Assembly: GCA_017465745.1 (NCBI GenBank)
Contig: JAFTVM010000040.1
Coordinates: 1-61,561 of the forward strand
Reading direction: 5' to 3'
Origin: Oscillospiraceae bacterium
Lineage (GTDB): Bacteria > Bacillota > Clostridia > Oscillospirales > Oscillospiraceae
Length of the DNA: 61,561 bases
How positions within the stretch are numbered: the stretch's first letter is position 1; every line of letters starts with the position of its first letter. The position numbers and the translations under genes were made by a program. The notes under the pieces are model-generated. The model was not told the origin of the DNA. It searched no databases and worked only from the letters and a program-made list of their open reading frames with translations. Positions 7,726 to 15,840 of the stretch are shown in pieces.

Positions 7726-8103
7726 TCAGATCTTTTCAGTCAGCGTTTCCACAAAGCGCTGGATGGCCTCGAAGGTCTCGTCACTGATGGCGTGTTCCAT
7801 GCGGCAGGCGTCCTCGGCAGCAGTCTCCCGGCTGACACCGATGCGCTCCAGCAGCGCAGACAGCACCGTATGGCGCTGGTAGATCTTATGGGCGATCTCA
7901 AAGCCGGTATCCGTCAGATGGAGGTAGTTATCCTCATCCATGGTGATATAGCCGGCATTTTTCAGCAGGCTCACCGCCCGGGACACGCTGGGCTTGGAGT
8001 ACCCCATATATTCGCTGATATCGATGGAACGAACATTGCCGCTCCGCTGACCCAGAACATAAATAGACTCCAGATACATTTCACCGGATTCCTGCAGACG
8101 CAT
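7726..8103 (-). CDS. DtxR/MntR-family metal-dependent repressor
   Basis: A 125-residue two-domain protein: a winged helix-turn-helix (about residues 1-62; DISEYMGYSKPSVSRAVSLL is the recognition region) and a helical dimerisation/metal domain. It lacks the SH3-like third domain of DtxR, so it has MntR size. The metal residues, however, follow DtxR: Met9 in EMYLESIY (MntR has Asp there) and Cys100, Glu103 and His104 in CRMEH. That points to iron rather than manganese sensing, by inference. GGAGGGG precedes the ATG at 8103. An AATATG-ATAC-CATATT palindrome overlaps its own -10 box, which suggests autoregulation. Confidence 0.85.
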   Translation of the reverse strand: MRLQESGEMYLESIYVLGQRSGNVRSIDISEYMGYSKPSVSRAVSLLKNAGYITMDEDNYLHLTDTGFEIAHKIYQRHTVLSALLERIGVSRETAAEDACRMEHAISDETFEAIQRFVETLTEKI

Positions 8104-8133
8104 ACAATTCCCCTCCTGTTGCGCTCGGTCCCT

Positions 8134-8165
8134 AATATGATACCATATTCCGGCCCTGATTGCAA
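8134..8165 (-). promoter_or_regulatory. promoter and candidate operator of the DtxR-type gene
   Basis: Minus-strand boxes TTGCAA (8165-8160), a 17-base spacer and TATCAT (8142-8137). The 16-base palindrome AATATGATACCATATT at 8134-8149 covers the -10 box, a good position for metal-dependent repression. Confidence 0.65.
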
Positions 8166-8189
8166 GCGGCAATCAGCCGGCACCGGCGC

Positions 8190-8663
8190 TCAGTTCCTTC
8201 TGTCCCGGTGCGCAATGCTGTACAGACGGTGAAGGGGCTGCCGCAGGGGCACCACACGAATCCAGATTTTTTCAAAAAATGCCCACCAGAAGCTGCCGGG
8301 AGTCAGCTTTCTCCCTTTTCGTTCCACGGCAGTGACGACAGCGATGATCTGGTGGTCCCGGATCCCCGGCTCCAGCTCCTGCTGGGCGTCGCCCACCATG
8401 GTATAGCTGTCCGGGCACACCTTCCACACCCGGTGGAGTACATAGGCGCCGTTTGCGCGCTGATACAGCAGGATATCGCCCCGCCGCACGGAGCGCTGCA
8501 GCCGGGACAGCCAGACCGTATCCCGGCCATGGATCAGGAACGGACTCATGGAGCTGCCGCTGACCACCAGGGGCAGCGCCTGGACCCGGGGATCTTCAGC
8601 CAGGATCTTCCGGTACTCCTCCAGCAAAACCTCCGGCGGCAGGGTGGTTCTGTTTGTGCGCAT
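8190..8663 (-). CDS. S24/S26-family peptidase (signal-peptidase-like)
   Basis: A 157-residue protein with SGSSMSPFL, where Ser38 matches the nucleophile of the S24/S26 fold, and RRGDILLYQ plus VLHRV, where His77 takes the place of the general-base lysine as in SipW/archaeal-type enzymes. There is no clear N-terminal membrane anchor, unusual for a true signal peptidase; a hydrophobic stretch FWWAFFEKIWIRVV lies near the C-terminus (about 129-142). AAAGGAAG stands about 8 bases before the ATG at 8663. It stands alone, so a substrate cannot be named. It might be a housekeeping processing enzyme or a protease of unknown target. Confidence 0.7.
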   Translation of the reverse strand: MRTNRTTLPPEVLLEEYRKILAEDPRVQALPLVVSGSSMSPFLIHGRDTVWLSRLQRSVRRGDILLYQRANGAYVLHRVWKVCPDSYTMVGDAQQELEPGIRDHQIIAVVTAVERKGRKLTPGSFWWAFFEKIWIRVVPLRQPLHRLYSIAHRDRRN

Positions 8664-8868
8664 CGTATCCGCTTCCTTTCTGTGCGTTGCCGGCTGCCAG
8701 CAAATGAAAACCGCCGGAGAACCCATACTCCGGCATTATAGTTTATGTTCTTTTCATTCTATCACAGCCAGACAGGGGGCGCAATCCGTTTTTTACTTAA
8801 AAATGTCCAAAATCCCCATCATTCTTTTCAGCATTACCACGAAAAATCGATTTATTATCTATTTTCTG

Positions 8869-8897
8869 TTTACAAATCTCCGCCTCCCCTTTATAAT
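8869..8897 (+). promoter_or_regulatory. promoter of the COG2509 flavoprotein gene
   Basis: TTTACA (8869-8874), a 17-base spacer and TATAAT (8892-8897), followed 38 bases later by GGAGGG and the ATG. The rest of 8664-8868 shows no gene. Confidence 0.8.
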
Positions 8898-8946
8898 GAT
8901 TTCATGCGGGGACTTGCCCTGCTTATTTTTCTTTGGAGGGATTTCC

Positions 8947-10314
8947 ATGAATTATGACGTGATCATCATTGGCGCAGGCCCCGGCGGTATTTTCTCCGCT
9001 TACGAGCTGGCCAAGCTGAACCCCGAACTGAAGGTGGCCGTATTCGAGGCCGGTCACGCCCTGAATAAACGCCACTGCCCCATCGACGGCGAGAAGGTCA
9101 AGACCTGCATCGGCTGCAAGAGCTGCTCCATCATGAGCGGTTTCGGCGGCGCGGGCGCTTTCTCCGACGGCAAGTACAATATCACCAACGATTTCGGCGG
9201 CACGCTGCATGAGTACATCGGCAAGAAGAAGGCTCTGGATCTGATGAAGTATGTCGATGACATCAACATGGCCTTCGGCGGCGAAGGCACCCGCCTGTTC
9301 TCCACCGCCGGCACCAAGTTCAAGCGCGAGTGCATCATGCACGACCTGCACCTGCTGGACGCTTCCGTCCGCCACCTGGGCACCGACATCAACTATGTGG
9401 TTCTGGACAATCTGTACAACTTCCTGAAGGATAAGATCGACTTCTTCTTCGATACCCCCGTGGACACCGTCACCCGTATTGAAGGCGGCTACCAGGTCAC
9501 CTGTAAGGGTGAAGTCTACACCTGCGAAAAGTGCATCATCTCCGTCGGCCGCATCGGCTCCAAGTGGATGGAGAAGGTTTGCAAGGACATGAAGATCCCC
9601 ACCAAGTCTAACCGCGTGGACATCGGCGTTCGCGTGGAGCTGCCCGCCGAGGTCTTCTCCCACATCACCGATGAGCTGTACGAATCCAAGATCGTCTACC
9701 GCACCAAGCAGTACGGCGACCGGGTCCGTACCTTCTGCATGAACCCCCGCGGCGCAGTCGTCAACGAGAACACCAACGGTATCATCACCGTCAACGGCCA
9801 CAGCTACGAGGATCCCGCCCTGCAGACCGGCAACACCAACTTTGCCCTGCTGGTTGCCAAGCACTTCTCCGAGCCCTTCAAGGACTCCAACGGCTACGGC
9901 GAATCCATCGCCCGCCTCAGCAACATGCTGGGCGGCGGCGTCATCGTCCAGCGCTTCGGCGACCTGATCCGCGGCCGCCGCTCCAACCCCGTCCGCATCG
10001 AGGAAGCCTTCATCACCCCCACCCTGAAGGCCACCCCCGGCGACCTGAGCCTGGTGCTGCCCAAGCGCATCCTGGACGCCATCATTGAGATGATCTACGC
10101 CCTGGATAAGGTCGCCCCCGGCACCGCCAACGATGACACCCTGCTCTACGGCGTGGAAGTCAAGTTCTACAACATGGAGGTCGAGGTGGACGAGAATCTG
10201 GAGTGCTGCTACGACGGCCTGTACATCATCGGCGACGGCTCCGGCATCACCCACTCCCTGTCCCACGCATCCGCCAGCGGCGTCCACGTGGCACGGAACA
10301 TCTGCAAGCAGTAA
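8947..10314 (+). CDS. NAD(P)/FAD-dependent oxidoreductase, COG2509 type
   Basis: A 455-residue flavoprotein. The FAD-binding dinucleotide fold is at the N-terminus (VIIIGAGPGG, residues 5-14) and the second FAD segment near the C-terminus (GLYIIGDGSG). A cysteine group, C44, C54, C57 and C60, followed by GFGGAGAFSDGKY, is characteristic of the uncharacterised COG2509 dehydrogenases and could bind metal or a cluster. The substrate is unknown. Codon use is strongly biased to GC-ending optimal codons, as in highly expressed genes. GGAGGG precedes the ATG at 8947; in-frame codons upstream run through the promoter and are not coding. Confidence 0.85.
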   Translation: MNYDVIIIGAGPGGIFSAYELAKLNPELKVAVFEAGHALNKRHCPIDGEKVKTCIGCKSCSIMSGFGGAGAFSDGKYNITNDFGGTLHEYIGKKKALDLMKYVDDINMAFGGEGTRLFSTAGTKFKRECIMHDLHLLDASVRHLGTDINYVVLDNLYNFLKDKIDFFFDTPVDTVTRIEGGYQVTCKGEVYTCEKCIISVGRIGSKWMEKVCKDMKIPTKSNRVDIGVRVELPAEVFSHITDELYESKIVYRTKQYGDRVRTFCMNPRGAVVNENTNGIITVNGHSYEDPALQTGNTNFALLVAKHFSEPFKDSNGYGESIARLSNMLGGGVIVQRFGDLIRGRRSNPVRIEEAFITPTLKATPGDLSLVLPKRILDAIIEMIYALDKVAPGTANDDTLLYGVEVKFYNMEVEVDENLECCYDGLYIIGDGSGITHSLSHASASGVHVARNICKQ

Positions 10315-10324
10315 ATACCCTGGT

Positions 10325-10392
10325 AGGGGGCGATGCCCACATCGCCCCCTATTTTCATACCCATAAATTGGGGCGATGCAGGCATCGACCCC
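10325..10392. repeat. intergenic palindromic repeat pair (GGGGCGATG family)
   Basis: Two hairpins in a row. The first has a perfect 11-base stem AGGGGGCGATG (10325-10335) with CATCGCCCCCT (10340-10350). The second pairs GGGGCGATGC (10370-10379) with GCATCGACCCC (10382-10392). They may double as a transcript end for the flavoprotein gene, but no T-run follows. Confidence 0.75.
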
Positions 10393-10418
10393 TACGCACA
10401 TCATTTTGGAGAACTCCC

Positions 10419-11162
10419 ATGACCAAATCAACACGGCTGCACCTGTTGGACGCCCTCCGGGGCCTGACCCTCATCAGCATGGCGGCTTATCACGCCATGT
10501 GGAATCTTGTCCATCTATACGGTATAGATGGAGCCTGGTTCACAGGCTCCATCGGCTACGCCTGGCAGCAGAGCATCTGCTGGACGTTCATCCTGCTCTC
10601 CGGCTTCTGCTTCTCCCTGAGCCGCAACCACATAAAACGGGGTCTTCTGATCTTCTCCGGCGGCGTCATCGTCTCGCTGGTTACCCATCTGGTAATACCC
10701 GCCGCCCGGATCACCTTTGGCATCCTGACCTTCACCGGCAGCGCGGTGCTGCTGATGATCCCATTGGAAAAGCTTTTGAAGAAAGCCTCTCCCCTGCCGG
10801 GTCTGATCGTCAGCGCTATGCTGTTCGCCCTGCTGCGCAATGTGCCGAAAGGCAGCCTGGGCTTCGAAGGTCTGGTGCTCACCGCGCTGCCCCGCGGGCT
10901 GTACCGCAATCATCTGACCGCCTTTTTGGGCTTTCCCCAGCCGGCGTTCTGGTCGGCAGATTATTTTCCGCTGCTGCCCTGGCTATGCCTGTTCGTCTGC
11001 GGCTATTTCCTCTTCCGCGTCTTCCATGACCGGGGCTGGAACGAAAAGCTTTTCGCCCGGGGCAATTTCCCGCTCCTGAACTTCCTGGGCAGGCACTCTC
11101 TGATGGTGTATCTGCTCCACCAGCCTGTCATCTATGGCCTGATGGCGCTTTTACTCCAATAA
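10419..11162 (+). CDS. DUF1624 / HGSNAT-like integral membrane protein
   Basis: A 247-residue membrane protein with about seven hydrophobic segments. The N-terminal RLHLLDALRGLTLISMAAYH and the SGFCFSLSRN stretch match the catalytic-domain family of heparan-alpha-glucosaminide N-acetyltransferase (DUF1624). Bacterial members are membrane acyltransferase-like proteins; the histidines in AAYHAMWNLVH are candidates for acyl transfer. Substrate unknown. The ribosome binding site GGAG lies 8 bases before the ATG at 10419. It ends at a strong terminator. Confidence 0.8.
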   Translation: MTKSTRLHLLDALRGLTLISMAAYHAMWNLVHLYGIDGAWFTGSIGYAWQQSICWTFILLSGFCFSLSRNHIKRGLLIFSGGVIVSLVTHLVIPAARITFGILTFTGSAVLLMIPLEKLLKKASPLPGLIVSAMLFALLRNVPKGSLGFEGLVLTALPRGLYRNHLTAFLGFPQPAFWSADYFPLLPWLCLFVCGYFLFRVFHDRGWNEKLFARGNFPLLNFLGRHSLMVYLLHQPVIYGLMALLLQ

Positions 11163-11169
11163 AGGCTTC

Positions 11170-11202
11170 ACCCCCGGTACCAAGGTACCGGGGGTTGTTT
11201 TA
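11170..11202 (+). terminator. terminator of the DUF1624 gene
   Basis: Perfect 12-base stem ACCCCCGGTACC (11170-11181) with GGTACCGGGGGT (11184-11195), followed by TGTTTTAT. Confidence 0.9.
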
Positions 11203-11205
11203 TGC

Positions 11206-11234
11206 AAAAACCGGCCCGCTTCCGCGGGCCGGTT
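11206..11234 (-). terminator. terminator of the ribose operon
   Basis: Stem AACCGGCCCGC (11209-11219) with GCGGGCCGGTT (11224-11234). On the minus strand it is followed by five T. Confidence 0.85.
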
Positions 11235-11252
11235 CTGCTTTGGGGAAATGAT

Positions 11253-12140
11253 TTATACCTTCAGGGCTGCTTCCACCTCTGCCCGGTAAGGGATGGAGGG
11301 GACAGCGCCTTCCCGGGAGACAGCGATGGAGGAAGCCTTGGCGCTCATTCTCAGACAATCGGGAATGGGCAGGTCTTCCGCCAGGCCGGCCAGGAAGTAA
11401 CCGGTGAAGGTATCACCGGCGGCAGTGGTGTCCACCGCCTTGACCTGGAAGATGGGCTGGAAGTGCTTCTGGTTTGCGTCGGCGTACACCGCGCCGTCCT
11501 TGCCCAGGGTCAGGACGATCCGGGCATGGGGATACAGCTCCAGAAGCTTTGCGATGATGGCATCGGGGTCAGTCAGACCGGTGATCTGGGCGCCTTCCAC
11601 CTCGTTGAGCAGGAAGATGGAGATCTTGCCCATATCCACCGCATCCAGCTTCTCGTTGAAGGGGGAGGGATTCAGGGCGATCTTCATGCCCCGCTCATAG
11701 GCCTTTTCCACGATGTAGGGCATCATGTTGACCTCATTCTGCAGCAGCAGAATGTCATCGGAGCCGAAGTCCGCCAGGACGGAATCCACATACTCCTCGG
11801 TCAGGCACTGGTTGGCGCCGCCGTAGAGCAGGATGCAGTTCTGGGCATTCCTGTCGATCTGGATGATGGCATGGCCCGTGGGGGTGGTGATGCGGCGGAT
11901 ATAGTCGGCGTTGACGCCATACTCAGCGCATGCATCCAGGAAGGGCTGGCCGTCGGGGCCGATCATGCCGCCCTGGTAGGTGGGCACGCCGGCCTTGGCC
12001 AGCGCCACGGACTGGTTCATACCCTTGCCGCCCAGGAACACATTCATGTCCAGGGAAGCCTCGGTCTCGCCGGGCACCACAACATGGTCCACGCTGTACA
12101 CATGGTCCAGGTTCATGGAGCCGATATTCAGAACTCTCAT
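11253..12140 (-). CDS. rbsK: ribokinase
   Basis: A 295-residue PfkB-family sugar kinase. The N-terminal substrate signature appears in VFLGGKGMNQSVALAKAG (about residues 35-52). The C-terminal signature DTTAAGDTFTGYF (about 239-251) carries the catalytic Asp. It phosphorylates D-ribose at O5 with ATP after uptake. It is the last gene of the ribose operon, 13 bases after the binding-protein gene, and the strong terminator at 11206-11234 follows. Confidence 0.95.
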   Translation of the reverse strand: MRVLNIGSMNLDHVYSVDHVVVPGETEASLDMNVFLGGKGMNQSVALAKAGVPTYQGGMIGPDGQPFLDACAEYGVNADYIRRITTPTGHAIIQIDRNAQNCILLYGGANQCLTEEYVDSVLADFGSDDILLLQNEVNMMPYIVEKAYERGMKIALNPSPFNEKLDAVDMGKISIFLLNEVEGAQITGLTDPDAIIAKLLELYPHARIVLTLGKDGAVYADANQKHFQPIFQVKAVDTTAAGDTFTGYFLAGLAEDLPIPDCLRMSAKASSIAVSREGAVPSIPYRAEVEAALKV

Positions 12141-12153
12141 GGGTTTCTCCTTT

Positions 12154-14829
12154 TTAGCCGGCGTTGGCGGCGGTGATCAGGGTGACCTCAACGGGGATGG
12201 AGGGAGCAATGCCCTCGCCGCTGATGAGCTTGAACGCGTTCTCGATGGCGGTGCGGCCGATCAGGTCGGGCTGCTGGGCGATGGTGGCAGCCATGCGGCC
12301 CTCCTTGATGGCCTCGATGGCATCATCGGTGGCGTCGAAGCCCACGACCATGATGGTCTTGCCGGCACCGTAGATGGCCTCGACCGCGCCCAGAGCCATT
12401 TCGTCATTGGCGGCGAAGACGGCCTGGATGTCACCGTGGGCCTGGAGCATGTTCTCCATGACGGACATGCCCTCGGTACGGTCAAACTTGGCGGTCTGGT
12501 TTGCCACCACATTCAGCTTGGTGTCAGCCACATTGTGGAAGCCCTTGCTGCGGTCGATGGCAGCGGAAGCACCGGGAGTGCCTTCCAGTTCCGCAACCTT
12601 GACGCCCTCACCCAGGGTGTCCACGATGTACTGGGTAGCCAGCTCGGCGCCCAGTACATTGTCAGAAGCGATCTGGCAATCGATGGTGACACCGTTGACG
12701 GCACGGTCCACAGCGATGACGCGGACGCCCTTGGCCTGAGCAGCTTCCACGGCGCCGGTAACGGCGTCGGAGTCAACGGGATTGATGACCAGGACGGAGA
12801 TGCCCTTGTTCACCAGGTCCTCGATGTCGGCGACCTGCTTGGTCACGTCGTCACCGGCGTCCACCACGCTCAGACTCACGCCCAGCTCCTTGGCAGCAGC
12901 CTCGGCACCCTCGGCCAGGGTGACGAAGAAGGGGTTGTTCAGGGTGGAGATGGACAGGCCGATGGAGCCGTTGCCCACGATCTCCACGGGTGCGTAGGTG
13001 GGCTGCTGGACAGGCTCTTCCTCGGTGACGTCATTGTAGGTGTCCACATTGTCGATGGTGACCAGGGTGACTTCAACGGGGATGGAAGCGGGGATCTGCA
13101 CGCCGTGGGTCAGATTGAAGGCATTCTCCACAGCGGTCTTGCCGATGAGGGCAGGCTGCTGGGCAATGGTGGCAGCCATACGGCCGGCCTTGATGGCCTC
13201 AATGGCGTCGTCGGTGGCGTCGAAGCCAACGACCATGATGTTCTTGCCGGCACCCAGGATGGCTTCCACGGCGCCCAGTGCCATTTCGTCGTTGGCGGCA
13301 AAGACGGCCTGGATATCGCCGTTGGCCTGGAGCATGTTCTCCATCACTGCCATACCCTCGGTACGGTCAAACTTGGCGGTCTGGTTTGCCACCACGTTCA
13401 GCTTGGTGTCAGCCACATTGTGGAAACCTGCAGAGCGGTCGATGGCGGCGGAAGCGCCGGGAGTGCCTTCCAGTTCCGCAACCTTGATGCCCTCGCCCAG
13501 GGTGTCTACGATGTACTGGGTAGCCAGCTCAGCGCCCAGGACGTTGTCGGATGCGATCTGGCAGTCAATCTCCACGCCGTTGACAGCGCGGTCCACAGCG
13601 ATGACACGGACGCCCTTGGCCTTGGCAGCCTCCACAGCGCCGGTAACAGCGTCGGAGTCAACGGGGTTGACAATCAGAACGGAGATGCCCTTGTTCACCA
13701 GGTCCTCGATGTCGGCGACCTGCTTGGTCACATCGTCACCGGCGTCAACGACGCTCAGGGTTGCGCCCAGCTTGGCAGCGGCAGCCTCTGCGCCCTCAGC
13801 CAGGGTGACGAAGAAGGGATTGTTCAGGGTGGAGATGGACAGGCCGATGGAGCCGTCGCCCACGGTGGCGACAGGTTCTGCGGTGTCGGCGTAGGTCTCC
13901 ACGTTGGTGATGTTGACCAGGGTCACCTCAACGGGGATGGCGGTGGGGATGGTCTGGCCGGCGATCAGCTTGGCGGCATTCTCAACGGCGGTCTTGCCGA
14001 TCAGAGCGGGCTGCTGGGCGATGGTGGCGTCCATGCGGCCTGCCTTGATGGCCTCGATGGCGTCGTCGGTGGCGTCGAAGCCAACGACCATGATATCCTT
14101 GCCGGAGGCGGAGATGGCCTCAACAGCGCCCAGCGCCATTTCGTCGTTAGCGGCGAAGACAGCCTGGATATCACCGTTGGCCTGGAGCATGTTCTCCATG
14201 ACGGACATACCCTGGGTACGGTCGAAGTTTGCGGTCTGCTTGGCAACGACCTCCAGCTTGGCGTCAGCCACGTTGTGGAAGCCGGCGGAGCGGTCAATGG
14301 CAGCGGAAGCGCCGGGGGTACCCTCCAGCTCCACGACCTTGACACCCTCGCCCAGGGTCTTGACGATGTACTCGGTGGCCATCTCAGCGCCCTTGACGTT
14401 GTCGGATGCGATCTGGCAGTCGATCTCCACGCCGTTGACAGCGCGGTCCACAGCGATGACCTTGACGCCCTTGTCCTTGGCGGCCTGGACGGCGCCGGTG
14501 ACGGCATCGGAGTCAACGGGGTTGACGATCAGGACAGAAATGCCCTTGTTCACCAGGTCTTCGATATCGGAGACCTGCTTGGTGACGTCGTCGCCGGCGT
14601 CCACCACGCTCAGGCTCAGGCCCAGGTCGTTGGCTGCCTTCTCAGCGCCTTCCACCAGGGTAACGAAGAAGGGGTTATTCTGGGTGGAGACGGACAGGCC
14701 GATGGTGCCGGAGTTGGTGTTATTGTTCACGAGGCCTTCCTCACCGTCGATGACGATGCGGCAGGCGGTGAAGGACAGGGCCATGGCGAAGCAGAGCACC
14801 AGGGCCAGGATCTTTTTCATGTTCTTCAT
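12154..14829 (-). CDS. rbsB: ribose-type substrate-binding lipoprotein with three tandem binding domains
   Basis: An 891-residue lipoprotein: signal peptide with lipobox ending at Cys23, then three complete periplasmic-binding-protein-1 domains of the RbsB type (about 41-313, 322-605 and 617-891). They are joined by short acidic linkers such as DVTEEEPVQQPTYAP. Each domain repeats GLSxSTxNNPFFVTL, VVDAGDDVTKQ, NPVDSDAVTGAV, AVDRAVNG, ASDNV, LEGTPGASAAIDRS and FAANDEMALGAVEA, so all three probably still bind sugar. A normal RbsB is about 300 residues with one domain. It sits between rbsC and rbsK. GGAGG lies 9 bases before the ATG at 14829. The DNA of the three units is also very similar, which indicates recent or homogenised duplication. 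Confidence 0.95.
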   Translation of the reverse strand: MKNMKKILALVLCFAMALSFTACRIVIDGEEGLVNNNTNSGTIGLSVSTQNNPFFVTLVEGAEKAANDLGLSLSVVDAGDDVTKQVSDIEDLVNKGISVLIVNPVDSDAVTGAVQAAKDKGVKVIAVDRAVNGVEIDCQIASDNVKGAEMATEYIVKTLGEGVKVVELEGTPGASAAIDRSAGFHNVADAKLEVVAKQTANFDRTQGMSVMENMLQANGDIQAVFAANDEMALGAVEAISASGKDIMVVGFDATDDAIEAIKAGRMDATIAQQPALIGKTAVENAAKLIAGQTIPTAIPVEVTLVNITNVETYADTAEPVATVGDGSIGLSISTLNNPFFVTLAEGAEAAAAKLGATLSVVDAGDDVTKQVADIEDLVNKGISVLIVNPVDSDAVTGAVEAAKAKGVRVIAVDRAVNGVEIDCQIASDNVLGAELATQYIVDTLGEGIKVAELEGTPGASAAIDRSAGFHNVADTKLNVVANQTAKFDRTEGMAVMENMLQANGDIQAVFAANDEMALGAVEAILGAGKNIMVVGFDATDDAIEAIKAGRMAATIAQQPALIGKTAVENAFNLTHGVQIPASIPVEVTLVTIDNVDTYNDVTEEEPVQQPTYAPVEIVGNGSIGLSISTLNNPFFVTLAEGAEAAAKELGVSLSVVDAGDDVTKQVADIEDLVNKGISVLVINPVDSDAVTGAVEAAQAKGVRVIAVDRAVNGVTIDCQIASDNVLGAELATQYIVDTLGEGVKVAELEGTPGASAAIDRSKGFHNVADTKLNVVANQTAKFDRTEGMSVMENMLQAHGDIQAVFAANDEMALGAVEAIYGAGKTIMVVGFDATDDAIEAIKEGRMAATIAQQPDLIGRTAIENAFKLISGEGIAPSIPVEVTLITAANAG
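12172..14712 (-). repeat. three tandem copies of the rbsB domain coding unit
   Basis: Units begin near 14712, 13860 and 12975 when read on the minus strand and have a period of about 850-885 bases. Long identical stretches recur, for instance around the NPVDSDAV and FAANDEMA codons. The units stay in frame. Confidence 0.9.
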
Positions 14830-14844
14830 AGTTCCATTCCTCCC

Positions 14845-15840
14845 TCAGCGCTTTCTGTCGGACAGCACGGCAACCAGGATGACGATTGCCTTGATGACGT
14901 CCTGATAGTAAGAGGTGACGCCCAGGATGTTCAGACCGTTGTTCAGAACAGCGATGATCAGAACACCTGCGATGGTGCCCACGATCTTGCCGCGGCCGCC
15001 GGACATACTGGTGCCGCCCAGAGCGACAGCAGCGATGGCGTCCAGCTCGTAGCCCTCGCCCAGAGTGGGCTGGGCGGAGTCAACGCGGGAGATCATCATC
15101 AGGCCTGCCAGAGCGGACAGGAAGCCGGAGATGGCGTAGACGGACATCTTGATCTTCTGGGTGTCGACGCCCACCAGCTGCGCGCACTTGGCGTTGGAGC
15201 CGGTGGCGTAGATCTTACGGCCGTAGGTGGTGTGGTTCAGGATGAAGTAGAAGGCTGCGAACACCAGCACGAAGATGATGGCAGGCAGGGGGATCTTCAC
15301 GGTCTCGAACAGCAGCACGTTGCCCTTGCCCAGAGCCTTGAAGAGGAATGCGCCGCCTTCGCTCTGGATGGAGCTTGCCAGGCGGGAGATGGGCTTGCCT
15401 TCCGTCAGGATCATAGCCAGACCGCGGTATGCGCTCATGGTGATCAGGGTGGCGATGAAGGCCTGCAGACGGCCCTTGGTCACCAGAATGCCGCTGACCA
15501 GACCCAGCAGGGTGCCGGCCACCAGGGCGATGATGATGGCAATGGGGGCTGCGATGCCGGCCACGATCAGCTCGGCGCAGATGATGGCGGCCAGAGCGAA
15601 GACGGAGCCGACGGACAGGTCGATGCCGTCGGAGAGGATGACGCAGGTCATACCGATGGCGATCAGACCATTGAAGGTTGCCTGACGCAGCAGGCTGGTC
15701 AGGTTGCTGAACTGACGGAACTCGGGGCTGACGATACCCAGCACCAGAGCCAGGAACACCAGGGCGATAAACGCGCCGTACTCACCGACCAGCGCGCCGA
15801 TGTTTCTTTTTTCAGGTTTAATTCTGATGTTAACATTCAT
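14845..15840 (-). CDS. rbsC: ribose ABC transporter permease
   Basis: A 331-residue inner-membrane permease of the RbsC/BPD-transp-2 family with about eight to ten membrane helices. TCVILSDGIDLSVGSVFALA and the EAA-like loop DAIAAVALGGTSMSGGRGKI (about residues 245-265), which contacts the ATPase, are both typical. It forms the ribose channel as a homodimer. Its ATG overlaps the end of rbsA by 4 bases, and rbsB follows after 15 bases. Confidence 0.95.
   Translation of the reverse strand: MNVNIRIKPEKRNIGALVGEYGAFIALVFLALVLGIVSPEFRQFSNLTSLLRQATFNGLIAIGMTCVILSDGIDLSVGSVFALAAIICAELIVAGIAAPIAIIIALVAGTLLGLVSGILVTKGRLQAFIATLITMSAYRGLAMILTEGKPISRLASSIQSEGGAFLFKALGKGNVLLFETVKIPLPAIIFVLVFAAFYFILNHTTYGRKIYATGSNAKCAQLVGVDTQKIKMSVYAISGFLSALAGLMMISRVDSAQPTLGEGYELDAIAAVALGGTSMSGGRGKIVGTIAGVLIIAVLNNGLNILGVTSYYQDVIKAIVILVAVLSDRKR

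Noticed and set aside
8923-10434. Long minus-strand open frame opposite the COG2509 flavoprotein gene
   Set aside because: Antisense shadow caused by strong codon bias; no ribosome binding site and no recognisable motif.
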